This document shows, piece by piece, positions 38,501-53,500 of a DNA stretch of 64,000 nucleotides. Position 1 is the first letter of the stretch, and every line of letters starts with the position of its first letter. The DNA comes from Phoronis australis (Eukaryota > Phoronida > Phoronidae), in NCBI GenBank assembly GCA_002633005.1, contig NMRA01000003.1, forward strand, positions 64,001 to 128,000, in the 5' to 3' direction. The notes beneath the pieces were generated by a model. That model searched no databases and was not told the origin of the DNA. It saw nothing but the letters and a program-made list of their open reading frames with translations. A program made the translations under genes and the position numbers.

Positions 38501-41500
38501 ATTGCCATTAATGATGTTACTTTGTTTCTGACACTTCGTTTTGGTTTGTCAGGCTTTCTGTACACTGCTACGGAAGGAACCAATGTCAGCTTACAAAATA
38601 AAGAGCCACCCCCTTATACCTGTGCTGTGTGCCAATGTGCTTATGGCAGCCTTCCAAGATGAAGAGAATTGGCCAGACTCCATGGTCAAGGTAGGAATTG
38701 AGAGAACTTCACAATATTGTTGTTGCCTCGTGTGACTGACCGTTGATAACTTCATTTTCCTTCAACTGCTGTCGTCACCAAGAACTTGTAGTTTAGCCTC
38801 GTTTTCAGTTATTCCAACATCAAGTGTCTGCTTCAATGTAGTATTTTATTCACTTATATCCTACAATACTTCATCCTCACACATATTCAGCTTACCTTCT
38901 CTCGCCATATCTGTTTGTGTTATAGCATTAGTTCATTCAATGAACCACCGTTATTTTTAATGAACCGAGTTATAGAGATAGTCCCAGTAATGTAAAGAAA
39001 CACAATTTAATCACTCAAATGTAGGCATGTCAAATGATACCATATTGCGTCACAACAATAGCAGAACAAACAATGTAAAGTTGAAAGTAGTCGTCCTGAT
39101 TGGAGGTCTGAATAAAACACCAAGAAATTCTCACAGTGAGGTAGACAAAATAAGTCAATAAGCCTGACCGTTGGCAGGTTTATATATTATTCGTGTACTC
39201 CTTGTGATGCAGCTTAAAACGTATTGGAGGAACGAAATTCACGTGTTACCAACTAAGGTAGGCTTTAAATTCTGCTATAAAACATAAGCGATCATTAAAG
39301 CAAACTTGTCATCATCAAGTGTAATCAGTGAAATATAAGATATCCTAATGGTTGTGGATTAATATATACAAGTATTTTAAATGAGTAGAATGAAATCAAT
39401 GTTCATGTCACTGGCTCCGTTAGAATATGAATAATGTAAAGTTACCTTTCTGAGTCATGAAATTTGTTCATTACGTGACCTGGGATTGTGAAGCAAAATC
39501 ATTTATCATATCGCATTTGTAAGTAATTTGTGGTGATGCTTGTGCGTAGGCAGCAGAAATTTTTTATAAGCACCCGGGCATACCGTGGCTGTAAATCTGC
39601 CAGATATCATTATCGTCCATTGACTGCCATTACAGGTGTACGTTGAGGACTGTCTGGGAGACAGAACGTGGGTGGACCGAACAGACTGTAAGACATTTGT
39701 GGAGAACATCGAAACAGCCTTTCAAACCAAACTGCCAACCAAGTCATTATCAGCTGCCGATGTAGCTCAAGGGCTGGATCAACCTAAACGTAATTATGAA
39801 GTGAATTGTTTAGTATGCGATGCCAGCATAGTTTGTGGATTGAAAACATTTTCTCATGAACATCTTGTCAAAGTGTTGATTTGTAGCCAGTAGCATGTTT
39901 CGCTTATATATAACATAAAGGAGTGTTGATTGTTTCCACTGTCAACAGTGTCACAGTAGATTATTACACAGTGAAGCTGTTGTTTTCCATGCATAGTCCC
40001 CCTGTGGGATTTTAAGGATTTATTACCCTCAAAGTCCCACAGGGCCTTGGTACGGGAAGAAACTGTCAAGGGCATATATCCCCCTTTTGAGCGCTGAACT
40101 TTACGAAACAAACAAAAAATTGGAAATGTTTAAAAGGCAACTTGTCAAGTTATGCTTGACATCGGTCATCCACGAAACAAACAAACAAAAAATGGAAATG
40201 TTTAAAAGCCAACTTGAGATATGCTTGACATTGGTCTTCTCTATGCAGTGCAGTGGATCAAACCGCTCATGCGAGTGTCTGCAACGGAACAATGCAGCAT
40301 GCCCATCATGTTTCCCTGCCAAATCATGATCTCACTAGGGAAATAGCTGTTATGTGTTATTATCCAATAGTTAATCACTATTCAGAGGTGTGTTTCAGGA
40401 AAAGTGACTTAAGACAGAGAGTTGGTCTTAATCTACATCCACATCTGCTGAAAAAGGCTTAGTCACGTAATTATGAGTGCACTACTATCTAGAAATAATT
40501 TATAGACTTTGTCTTGATAACTTGCAGTTATGTGTATATTCTCAGAGACTTTTCACTTTCACTGAAGTGAGATATAATTATTTTTCAGACTGAGCTAGTT
40601 TTGTGGAGCGCAAGCCCAAATTTTTGTTTTAGGTCTTTATGTCACTTTTCATGAAACACAACCCAGATGTGTATTAGGTGGGGATAAACTGTGTTATATA
40701 ACAACTCATTGGACTTTATTCTTTGTGAATCTAGGCCCTAGCCCTTGCGTCACTCCTGATGGGGAGGAAAAAACGTTAGCTGTTTCAACTGTAAATGACC
40801 CGATGTCATCAGAAATTAGTCTTGAGGCTGATGAGCCAGTGGTCTTCCCTAGGTATGTCTCACGTGCTTATTGTTATTATTATTATTGTTGTTATTATTA
40901 CTGTTAAAAACTGGTTCTGACTGTCACCATTAGATAAGTGACAACATCGCTTCAACCTGCAAGGCATTTTACCTATAGATTTGTCGGTCTTACCACGATA
41001 TCAGATGAATTGGGTCCCCATTGTACCTGAATGCAATGGTATGTTATTGATATGACTAAAAGTAGTTTTAATGACTGAAATCAAGTTCAGCTTTTGTGCT
41101 AGAAACCATGTCTTAAAAACATGAAATTTTACAAACAAGTGATTTATCGTTGCTGCTGTCAAGTGTTCGCTGTTACTGGTCAAGTCTGGAATTTTGATCA
41201 ATTTTAAACTTTTTGGAACAAAAATTTGTTGTATAGAACTTGACGAATAAACTTTAAAATTTCAGTTTCATTGTGCTGGGGAATGGATGTGTCCTTTTTA
41301 TTATAATATCCTTCGGTGATATGTGTAATATGGACTATTTAGAAATATCCCTGGCTTCACCTATGTCTGTTAGAATCTTCCAGTTCATCTGCCAGTGCTT
41401 GATTATAGAAAGCTGTACTGGCTTCTCTTCCAGATATCTTTATCAGATGGAAAGTATGGAAGCTTATGTGCTGAATGTTGTGCAGGAGCAACTGCAGAGA

Positions 41501-44500
41501 CGGTCATCACTGGACACAGGAAACAGGAACTTACTGAAGCTGCTCACGTCTACCAGTGGATATGGTGAAGTGAGGCTGATTGCTGCCACACGACTAGAGA
41601 TGTGGCTACAGAACCCTAAGGTAGTCACTTCTTAATAGCTTCCTGGGTAATGGTCAGATATAACGTGCCTGCATTTTGAGAACCAGTTTTCTCCACTGAA
41701 TAACTGGCATCAAACTTTTACTAAAAATATTGGCGTGTTATATCCGACTATTGCCACTTCCTGTCTCCTTCCTATTAATGTGTTCTGTGTTACTGCTGTA
41801 GGTGATTCCCTGTTTGAATGTCACTCAATTCTTCTGGCTATTTAGATTGGTAAAATCTTAATATTTGGGTTATTCTGAGAACACACTATGTAGGAGTATT
41901 GNTCTTGTTCAATTATTGTACTTGTCGAGCTGAACTCCAACCACGAAATCATGCCTTGTCTTAGAAATGATGCACAAGAACCTTAAGTGAATAAAGAAGC
42001 TGATAAACATTCGAAATAAGCAAATAGAGCAAGATGCTGACTTAGAAACAGATAATGTTAGTACTTTGAAATGTTTACTTCCACATGATCTGCTAAATAT
42101 TCTGTTTAGTCTACAATTTCTACTGTTGTGTATTGAGGAAGTTACATTTAATTGTTCACCAGAAATAATTTACTGAATTCAGACTCGACAAATTTCTTCG
42201 TTTGCACTCAGTTGTGACTTTGGTTGCAGCTGCAAAAGACAGCTCAAGACTTACTGGCTGCTGTGTGTCTCAACTGTAGTCAGCACGATCAGTACGACGT
42301 AGAAGTGATGTCACTCATTATTAAGATACGACTGAAAACCAAACCTCTCTTACTTCATTATCTCTCATGTTTGAGGTAAGCTGATTGGGAGTGGACATAA
42401 AGTCATGTCTGTGAGTGTGTAGGGATGATATATTATAGTGGTTTGAAGTGCACACTATCACTTGTGAGGCCTGTGTTGGAATCCTGTGTTGGATGGATGA
42501 CTACGAGCTTTGTACTCTTGCCTGCATGTGTTCAGTCTTGAGTGCGTGAAATGCTGGAGTTGTGGTGTGAATGTGTTGTGGGCAGTCGTGGAATGCACTG
42601 CTCACCACTCTTCAGGATCATATCCTTGTTACGTTTTTATATTCTGAAAAAGCCCATATCTGAAAGTGTGTATTTCTGAAACAAAACTCCATGTTGTGGT
42701 TTTTAGCTAGCCTTGTGCTTTTGTGACGACTCCAGTGGGAGGATAGTCTTTTTGACCTTTTCTAACCTTATTTGCAGAGATCTGATTGGTCTACATTCTG
42801 AGAATGTGAGAACTCTTTTGACGCACACCATATACAATGAGCTCTCCCAGTCGAGGAACCCCAATAACATGTCTGTCCTGGCAGAACTGTTCAAACACAC
42901 TCCAGAGAAGAGTGCTCAGGTAAGCAATTTGCTTATTAAATTTTCAGTTCAGTTTTCTCGAAAATGTGATGAGATTTTGTAATTTACTGGTTTGACCAGA
43001 CTTAACCGCTAGCAATCTTCACCAAGTTAAAGCTTTACCAAACAGATGTGTTGTAGTAAGTATGTCACTGACATAATGATATGATTTTTGAAACTTGTTT
43101 CAGATTCTGGCAGAAATATTCCAGGATTTGCTGTCTAACAGAGATGACTACCTGCGTGCATTGATGGCGCTGTTCCGGGAAATTGTCCGGTCTGTTCGCC
43201 ATGACATTAATTTCCCAGCATTTTGTTTAGGACTGATGAAGGAAAGGCAGGAAGCCAAGTTTACAGAGATGGAGTTTAAGGTGACTGGATTTCAGTAAAT
43301 TTGAGGCTGTTTAATAGATCATCAGTTGTTTGATACCAATAGCAATTTTCAATACACATAGATGTAAAAAAACTCTGAAAGGTGCAGTTGTAAATTTTGA
43401 AATCGCGAATATGATCAGTAAATTTGAATACTCAAACTCCCGGCCCATATGCTCAATTAACAAAATCAAGTGGGTAACTAACATTGAAGTAAATATTGTG
43501 ATTTAAAGGAAGGAAAAAGGTGAGCTAAATTTTTTTCTTTGTGAGATTGTTCTAATCATTTGCAGACATTCATTTTTATTGCAGCCATTCACAGACATTC
43601 ATTTTTAGTGCAGTCGTTTGCAGACATTCACTTTTGTTGCAGTCATTTGCTGACATTCATGTCCTATGTGTTCGTTTCAGGAGCGCTTTGTGTCATCCAT
43701 AGTTTCTATGATCAGCCTCAGTCAACTGTTGTGTATCACGCCTTCTGTAAAGGAAGCCTCGGTTATGATGTCTCGCGGGGACGGTAAAGACTTGGCCGTC
43801 CTCGGACACTTCCGTCAGCAGCTGGCCATCATACAGAGAGACGCAGTCTGCTGGTTACATACTCTTGTGCCCAAACTGACTGATGTCCGCAAAATTGAAT
43901 ACACTCATTAGTATGTTGACTTTTAGCATTTCCTGTTTAATGGCTTTGGGCTATTTATTCACACTGTACAAATGATTAAAATTCAGTGAGTCATCTTTGG
44001 TGTTGATGTCTAAAAATTACTTAATAGTTGACAAAAAATGTTTGAAAAATGTTTTCAAAATCTTTTCTGGAAATTAATGTTTTAATTTTCCATAGCTCGA
44101 AGCATTTTTCAATTTGTGATTGCTCTAAAGTTAGTTTGCATTGAAAATTGTTGCATGTTCTAAGTTTTGCTGCTTTTTTTAGCTTGAAGAAGGTATTATT
44201 TCTGGAACAAGGGGACCATTACTACAAGGTAGACAACTGGCCCCCAGAGACTGACAGAAAGTAAGTTTTTGTTTCTTGTGTGTCAGTTACTTATCACATC
44301 ACATAGGACACATTGGTGGATTAAACGCTGAAATAGCCAGGCATTTTCCTTAAATAAGGCTGTTCCGCACAGCACCCGTTTGCCACATCACTTGACCTAT
44401 TGAACATAAGTGAAAAGATTCCCTTCCCTAAGCGGAAGTCAAACCCAGGACCTTCTGCTAACGGGTTTGGGTCCCGGTTGGGGCAGAAATCTTCAAACTA

Positions 44501-47500
44501 TGTTCATTAGGTTACGTGTTGTGGCCAACAGGTGGCGTGCAGACCAGACTGAGTGCAACATCACCTGAGTCAGTGTAATTGTGTATGTCTGAGGTTATCA
44601 TGGCTTCATCTCATACTTGCAGTATTAATATTTGCCTCTTCTTACACCCTGTTATTTCACTGCAGTATGATGTTACGCCTGTGCTCAGAAGTGCTTGTTC
44701 TGGAGGACACCTTGATGAGAGTTCTGGTGATGGGCATGGCTAGAGATCTCCCTGTCAACCCTGCAGATTCACTTGATCTAGCTGACCACTTGATAAAGAG
44801 AGCAGCTGCCCTGCACACCCATGGTAGAGTATATTTACGTATTACTTAATGCGCTTCTATATCCTGGCCAGTATGTTAATAACGGACAGATTGTCAACAT
44901 GGTTTTCCATATTAATTTCTTGCAACTATATAATTAACAAGCCTATTGTTAGATATGGAATTATTCCTTGTGATTACATCAATCTTCAGCCATCAAATGG
45001 TGTAGTTGCATGATTGTTTATATCTTATCTCCACCTTAGGTAATGAAGTGCTGGTTGTGGAGAAGCTAGACATGATGGAGGCTATACTCAACCTATCTGC
45101 CTACCATCACCCTGACAACATAGCACTGCCCAAGGGGTGAGTGTGCTCTTGTACAGTCCTACTGTGTCACTGTAGGGTGAATGGTGTATTTGTTGTATTC
45201 ATCTATACAGTACAAACTAACATGTAATTTGTTGTCCATACTGTGTCTTTGTTGTGCAGTCCTGCTGTGACAAATATTCATAAAATTTGGCCTTGAACAA
45301 CAGTTGTTTCCTGTCAAAGCTATCAACGCAATGCTGCAATGCTGTGCCTTCTACTGACAAGTGATTTTTTGCTTCTGCCTCTATGTATAAGATTGTTATG
45401 AAAGGTAGTGGGTATGTTTGTATTTGGGATGGGATAGCCACCTTCAACATTTAATATATCTCTATAGAGTGTTGCATCACCTATCTGCCAAATCACTTAA
45501 GAGTTGTTTGTGAAATGAAGCACTTGATTTCTATTACAAGTAAGACAGTACACTCTAATTTTTGGACAACAGTAACTAGTGCTGCATGCTTTAGTGACAA
45601 TTATAATTTTTTTCGACGTCCATATTGGTAAAAATTCATGCACTGAAATTGAGCATTACTTACTCAAGAAAGATATCACAAACTTGTGGATGACTAGTTT
45701 TGCATCTCGTAGAAACTGTTTTAAGTTTACTAGTGGGAATTTTTAAAATAATCGTTGTCCCTCGTATATGTGCTATATACGATGCACACAGTGGGCACAT
45801 CAATACTATATGTTGCCCTTAATAACTATAGCTTGTCTCGGAGAATGTGATAAGGGCCAATGTGACCTTGAATGGGATGGGATGTTTTGAGCATGCTCCA
45901 TATGTATAACTCCATACAATAAAGTTAATAGTTTTATTTCTAATGAGTGTTGTATCGTACATCTTGCACTTGCTGCTGAGAAACAAAACTATTGATGCTG
46001 ATTCTTTGTCAGTATTTGACTACTAGATAGTTATTATGTGAAGATTTTGTGTTACTCTATGCCAAGTGCAATGCAGGAATGCCGGTTCACACTGTTCTGT
46101 ATGTCTGTGTGTCCGCTGTTCACTCAGATTGACAATTCACTAGTTTGCTAAATGTGTCCAACTACATAACTATCATTTTATCCCATCTTTTATCTCATTA
46201 TATCTCATTGTACAACAGGTATACACCTCCTGAACTGGCCATATCTAACCTATATTGGAAGGCTTGGACCATGCTTCTCATTTTGTCAGCATTCAACCCA
46301 TCAACATTTGGTATGTCACTCAATTGTGCAGTATTACTCCAGACACATATCGGGTGTTTGAAGTCTTGCTAGTCATCACTGTTAGAATAATTAAGCTGCA
46401 CCGTGTTGTAATGAGACTTTACAGAAAGCATTCATTGGCTTTATATACGATTATATAGTATGTCAAGTTCTTGTTGTATTTTCAGGTTTTGCTGCTTGGG
46501 AAAGTTATCCCACTCTTAAGTATCTGATGGAAATGGCCATGACAAAGTGAGTAGCACCTGACTTAATGTGGAATTATCATTAAATGTTACTTTGTAAAGT
46601 ATGTTTGTGTATAAGAAGAAACATTCTAAAATAATAAAACATGACATTAGTGTGTGTCTGGGTGTATTCTGTTTCTCTAACCATGTGATACATCTTATGG
46701 TAAACACCTCATTATTATTATGCAATGTGTATGGGGGTATTCTGTTCCCTCTAACCATGTGATACAGCTTATGGTGAAAACATTAGTTTATGCAATGTGT
46801 TTGAGGATATTCTGCTCCCTCTAACCATGTGATACAGCTTGTGATGGACATGTTGGTTTAAGCAATGTATCTGTGGGTATTCTGTTCCCTCTAACCATGT
46901 ACTACAGCTTACGATGAGCTCATTAGTTGATGCAAGGAGTTTGAGGATATTCTGTTCCTCTAACCATTTCGTGCAGAAAATATCATGTGTCTGTCTGGTT
47001 TCAGCAACTTCTATTTTCCACCTCCAACTGTGACCATAGATGAGAGAAGTATTGAGGAGATCAGAACTAAAGAGAAACAGGTATCCATAGTAACATGTCC
47101 AGTGTTTACTGTTCAGAACATTATATGCCATAGCCATGTCTGGGAGTTCCTTAATCTGATATGTGGAGCATAATGCAAATGGGTGTATCTTTTTCATGAT
47201 GTTTAAACCACAATGGGCCATTTGCCAACTATAAGCAATTGGTTAATGTTAATGGTACGGTACGACATTTACAACTTGGAACTCGAATTGATAAAAATTC
47301 CCGTTGGTATGTCCTCTTCTTGGCTGGTCAAAGTTCTCTCATTACTTAACAGAAAGTTTTGAAGTATTGTAAAACCAATCTTTTATATGGGATCCCTTTG
47401 TTTGTTGTGTGTCTAACTTGTCTCTCGACTGTATAGTGGAAGAGTCCTTTACTTCTCTTTAATTGTTTGTGACTTGATGATGTTTCAGACCGTTGAGCTT

Positions 47501-50500
47501 GATAAACAGCTGATCCTTGAGTTTGAGGGTCATCTGGCCTCCAACACTATCACTGAACACAACAGTCTTCTCATATCTCAACTGATTGGCATGAACCCAA
47601 CGTGAGTACATTCTGCCATCCTGCTTGTGAGATATCACTTACCTTTAGTTTATAATCACATTGCCTGTGCTCCTTAACGCTCAGAAACTGATTATTCTAA
47701 TTCGTATCAATCAAGTCTGCTTTGATGACGTGAACCATAAACAAATCCACTCATGTCATAGACATGGACAGTTTGAAACATGTTCTGAGGTCTATTTAAG
47801 TGACCTAGTGAATTGTCTCTGTCAATGATTAGATTTGCTGTGCAGTTAATACAAGCTTTCAAGTTGTTGATAATACAATTTTGTATAATTGAAGGGATTT
47901 TTGCAAACAATGTTGGCTGTTGGCCTTTAATTACTGTCTGTTAACTTCAGGCTTTTTATGCATTAAGTGTCTTGGTAATCCGTACAAGAGTTATGTTCTT
48001 CTTGTTTCAGTGGTACAGCTCGCAAGCCTCCCAAGCACATTGGAGACATGTTAAAGCATCTCAACTCTTCTCTCAAACTGGGTCAACTGTTGTGCAGCAG
48101 TCGCTCTCCTGACTTTCTCTTAGATACTATTCAAAGACAGGTTTAGAATATTTTGCATGCTAGCATATCTTGTTAAGAGTAGGGAAATTGGGTACTAGGT
48201 GGCCCATGTTATCATTAACCCAGTCATTTCTATGACATGACACTCGAGCTGATAGTCTTAACCTACACTTGCAACTCATGCATGTGATTTAGAAGCATCT
48301 AAGTTCATTGAACAACACAATCACGAATGTAGATGTTTATCTCGGCTGTACATTCAAGAACCTTTTGTGTTTGACAGAAGAGTCCCTTCACATTGTTACA
48401 AATAATAGAAATCAAAAATTAAACTGCTTGAAACTTGCATAAAATATGCTTGACATCGAGCAACAGTTTGTAAATAAATGTAAATTGAGCAATGGTTTTA
48501 TTTCCTGTAATGGGAAATTACACCTGTAGGATTCTCGTGTTCCTTGACAATTACTTCAATTGGAGCTGTCGCATAGGCACACAAACAGATTTTCATAGGA
48601 ATTGGACTTTTGGTTGAAGTTATTTATTTATTATATTTTGCATAAGGCATTTCACATCGATGAATGGTATTGTGTATAATCTAATCCTGACATAATTAAT
48701 CATGGAGATGAGACTTGTTATGTAAAAATTGCCATTGAAACCTGTTCTATGTTAATCATTTTCAATCACTTTTTATCAGGGTACATCCCAAGCTATGCCG
48801 TGGCTTGCTGAACTGGTTGAGTCAAGTGATGGTTCGCTGGACATGTTTCCTGTTCAGTGTTTATGCGAGTTTCTGCTCCACGACTCTATAGAGGAAGACA
48901 CTGACTCAGACAGGAAGTCAGATAAATCAAGAGCAAAACAGGTCAGTAGCGTTCAATCTTTATGTTATCAAAGAATATATTTCTTGGTTTCTTAGGAGCC
49001 TGTACGTTTTATGGACACCCTAAATACCGTCATGACACATTGGAGTAAAGGAACATGGAAACTCAGTTGCATCACTCATCAAAAGTGTTGTTACCATGAA
49101 AACAATATAAAATTGCAACTCTGCTATTCTTTCAACAACCATTCCTTGCTTTTGGAAACGTGATTTATATACTCTTACCTTAAATTTTCTCCAAACTGGT
49201 TGATTTCTGTCACAGATTATTGGTGCGTTTATTTTCAGAAAGTGAAGAAACAGCAGCAAATGCTTGGTCGTCTGCAGCGGCTGGTGCATGATGGGAACAG
49301 TAAGAGTCGTGATGTGGTGGAGGTGTTGGATTACTTCTTGAAGAGATTGACTTCGCAGCAGGCGTCATCTAGAATACAAGCGTTCAAGGTATGCCGTCAC
49401 GTGATGATTACTTCTGGGTGGAACATTACCATAAGATTGTGATCGAGGTTAGGGGTATGAAGGTTGTTTGCCTTTGGTCCATGGCTTTTAAGACCCTTGC
49501 AGTCAGAAGAAATGTAGGGATTGCCACGTAAATGGCATGCGATAATTGATTATTGTAAGTTCTAAAATAGAATGTTGTTGCCCAAGAACTTGAGGTAGAT
49601 AAGTCGGAGTAAACTGTGGCCTTAAATGTGATGAAAATTCTGTAAGATGGAGTGCTTGCTGTTGAAGTCACTTTAGCCAAAGGTCTTTGTAGATGTTTTG
49701 AACTATGGGATGGTAGTTTTAATATGCTACAAAAACCATTGTTTAGTAAATTGAATAAGAAAGTTTGGTTTTGTGACAAGACTCTTATTGGGCTGTGAAC
49801 GTTAGTTTAATAATTATTTCTGTGTTTGTAGGGTCTATCCATGGTCTTGTCGAAAACAGAACTTTCACAGGAACCCATGGATGTCACTGACGTGTCAATT
49901 ATACCCCAACATGCCTGGCTGTTACAACAGCTGCCGTCACTCCCTCTGTTTGATGAAGTGAAAGATAAAGTTTGTTCAGCTTTGCGTCAGGTAAGTCGCT
50001 GAGCAAACTTATTATTTCTTGTTATCCCTGCCAAAGGCAAGAGAGAGAGAGAGTAATAATGGTACACAACGTCACCTTCATTTTTTCCAAACTTTCAGAG
50101 TATGGTTACGAAATGTTGGTGTGCATAGGCATTAACTGCATTTTGTGATTTGCCCTGTTCTCTTGCATTATGGTTCATTCTTGGTTTTCACACATGCATG
50201 CTGGGTAACATTCTGTCTGTGGTTAACTCCACCAACATCTTGTCTCGACTTTCGCCAAACTTTCGTACTGTACTTGTGAAGTCTTGTAACACATATAATT
50301 CTTCATTTTACGATACCACTGTATTTTTTAATTTTCTTTGATTTTGATGTATCCATTTATGAAAACGCTAATCTGTGTACAACTCCTACATTTCAGAGGG
50401 AATTTCAAATAAACTCTCAAAAATTGCTTAGGAAGTGCCATAGCGCACATTATTCACATTTTGGGATTCTATCGTATTTTCTTAGATTATGGCACATTCT

Positions 50501-53500
50501 TGATTTTCACGCAAGCGCTATTTGTCTTGCATTTCTCAGGGATTGCAACTTAAGTTCTACATCCCTCCGACGACCCTTACGACATATTTACCTCATTTCA
50601 CGACTGAACCCTAATTGTCCCACTCATGTCCCCGTATAACACATTGAGAAATGCTACTGTGCATGCATTGCTGTATCTGACTGCCTTGTCCCTGTTTAAT
50701 CTGGTCAACGTGTTCCTTTGTCACAGTTATTGTTGCCTTTATCTGAGCCTCCACCTGACCATGTAGTTGTCATATTTACAGGCATGTCAGATTGAGACAA
50801 GCGCCCAGGCAGTGTCTGCATATGTCCTATTCTTAGCTCAACACACTCAGACACTTCAACTTCATGAACTGGACCACCAGGCTTTGGTGAGTCTATTGTT
50901 CCCTGTGGGTTCAGGGTTAATGTGTTGAGAATTTTGTCATAGTTAGTTAAGTAGTCAGGTATTTAAACTTCCTTGTTGCACTGGCATGTTATTAAAATGT
51001 CATTTAAGAATAACTAACTAAAGATGCTGGTAGATTCTGCTAAAATGTCATTCAAATGAGCTTTGACGATGGTTGAATAGTAAGGGTGACCCTGTATCGT
51101 TAAAGACATTGTGATCGTATGGTATAATGGTTTTGTAATGAATTTTCATAACTTATAACCACAATAAGTGTTTTCTGTCATTATATGAACACTGGCTCAC
51201 ATTTAAATTTGCTTTTAGTTTTGAAAAAATAGCCTTCAATATTACCATATAAGCTTTATTCACAAAATGTTTTTGTTGAGTTTATAATAAGGTTGAACCA
51301 TTACAGAGCTTCTACATTACATAATTCTCCTGCATTGAACCACTACAGGGCATAATTCTCCCACGCTGAACCACTGCAGGACATATGTCAGCTGATATTT
51401 TATAATTCTCCTACATTGAACCATTGCAGGACATAATTCTGCATTGAACCATTACAGGACATAGCACAGCTGATAGTTGAACGCAGTACCATCATTAGTC
51501 ACGTCCTACCCTCCACCTCACAACACAGTGAGCTGCAAGACCAAGTGTTGGCTGCCATGACTAACATGTTTTATAACTACATTGAGAGAGCCAAGGCACC
51601 ACAGCAGGAAGCATACTCTTGGGTGAGTACATACAGCTGTTGGTCGTGACTTCAATTTTCATCAAAAAATGTTTACTATCACCATGCTTAGTAGGATGAT
51701 TTGTACAGAAATTGAATATAATGCATTATAGGACTGTGTCAGTTTGTGACAAAAATATGATAATCTCCTTGTTTCTGTAGTCAGATACTCAGGACCAGAT
51801 CATTCTCCAGTGGCCGTCGGGCGACTCAGCCACCATGCACGTTCTCGTAGTGCATGCCATGATCATCTTGCTGACATTTGGTAAACCCAAAGGTAGGTTG
51901 ATTTTAACATTATATTGCTTTAGTTTACATATTCCTTACCAGTACTAATCCTGTATACAGAGTTGATCGTGTCAATGTAATTAACTGTTGGGAGGAATAG
52001 GTTAATATTTAGGAGATTGAACACATAGTTGACAGTTGAAAAGGGAAAGTTACTTTTTAGAAGGCATGCTTTATTTTCTATAAGAAGTATTCTGAATCTT
52101 TTCTGTGAATATGAATCAGTTCTTCAATTCTACTATGTGATGGATTGAGCTTACCCTAAACATGAGAAAACGAGCAGCAACACCTGAGGACATGTCACTC
52201 TATACATGATGGAGGATGACTAGTGTTGTGATTGGTTGTCCCAGTTCTGCATACATTAGTATGTCTCGACCAATAAATGCTCGTAACTCGAGATCAGCTC
52301 ATTAACATATCATCAGATAGTGTTTGAGGGTGTTCTAATTTAACAGCTGATTGACTGCTGGGGTTGATTTAGGTGTTTTTGATGTGACATTGTTGATTTT
52401 AAGCATGATTCGTCCTGTCAGACACACAGTATTGCTCACGACATCAAACTTCTGATTTGAAGAAGTAATTTTAAAAATTTAGTTCTCATAAGAATAGACT
52501 AAAATTTTCAACATATCTTATAATAAGCGAAATATTTCAAACGGACCAAAACTACCTTCAAAAGAGATATTTACCTTTTCCCTTGGCGAGACCACTGTGT
52601 TCAATCAGAGCAAGTTGTTTAGTATTAGTCCTTAACTTATTGTAAATAAATATTATTAGCAAGATTAGTATAAAGCAGAATCAAGCACCAAATCCATGTC
52701 ACCTTAAAGGTACTAACTAGACAAAGTTCATGTCATTTGAAATTAAAGTGCTATTATATGCAGTTTGTTAAAATGCATCTGTGTGCCTTGAATGTTGTAT
52801 GTTGCAATTAGCGCACCAGGGAAGCGCAGTCTGTGATCTATTGGTTAAATTTGTTTAGTGGACAGTCACTTTGACAGCCTGCTTGAGACCTGGTTCCCAG
52901 CAAGTGGTAGCCCGCCGTCGGCCTACCTTGTGGATACGTCTGAAGAGGCCCTGCTGTTGCCTGATTGGCTGAAACTTCGAATGATTCGCTCCAGTGTCTC
53001 TGTTCTGGTGGATTCTGGTAAGATAAGCCTCACTTGTCTCTCTAGCATCAAACTCTTAATACAGTTTCTGTCAAGTCTGTTTACTGTTTATGAGATGTCT
53101 TGCAAACTATTGTACTAGATGGAGTTTTGAATGTCCAAGTTTTTTTTTTCAAATTTCATACCTCCCACTCATTGTGTGTGGTAAAATTGTGGCTTGAAAA
53201 GCAGCCTTTCCATGACAAAAATCATGTGGTTTTCCAAAAGAAAAATTCTTTCAATTTGTAACTCTTTTACTCATTTCTCACTACTTTCTACTGCTCATCC
53301 CCATTAGAGCCATGTGTGTAGGATTGTCTGTTATGTTGTAGTACATTATAATGCATCTCTACTGACCGTATTCACCTCACTGTTACAGCTCTACTGGACC
53401 TTGAACCCACCCAGTTACTACTCTTCATACAGTCATTTGGTATACCGGTGCAAAGTATGAGTAAGTTACTGTCCAGTCTGGATGCAGCTACAACCACTGA

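Noticed and set aside
39999-40046. Inverted repeat CCCTGTGGGA / TCCCACAGGG
   Set aside because: Short stem with a loose loop in an intron; no RNA family recognised.
44400-44480. Possible tRNA-like B box on the minus strand
   Set aside because: No matching A box and no cloverleaf; too weak to report as a SINE.
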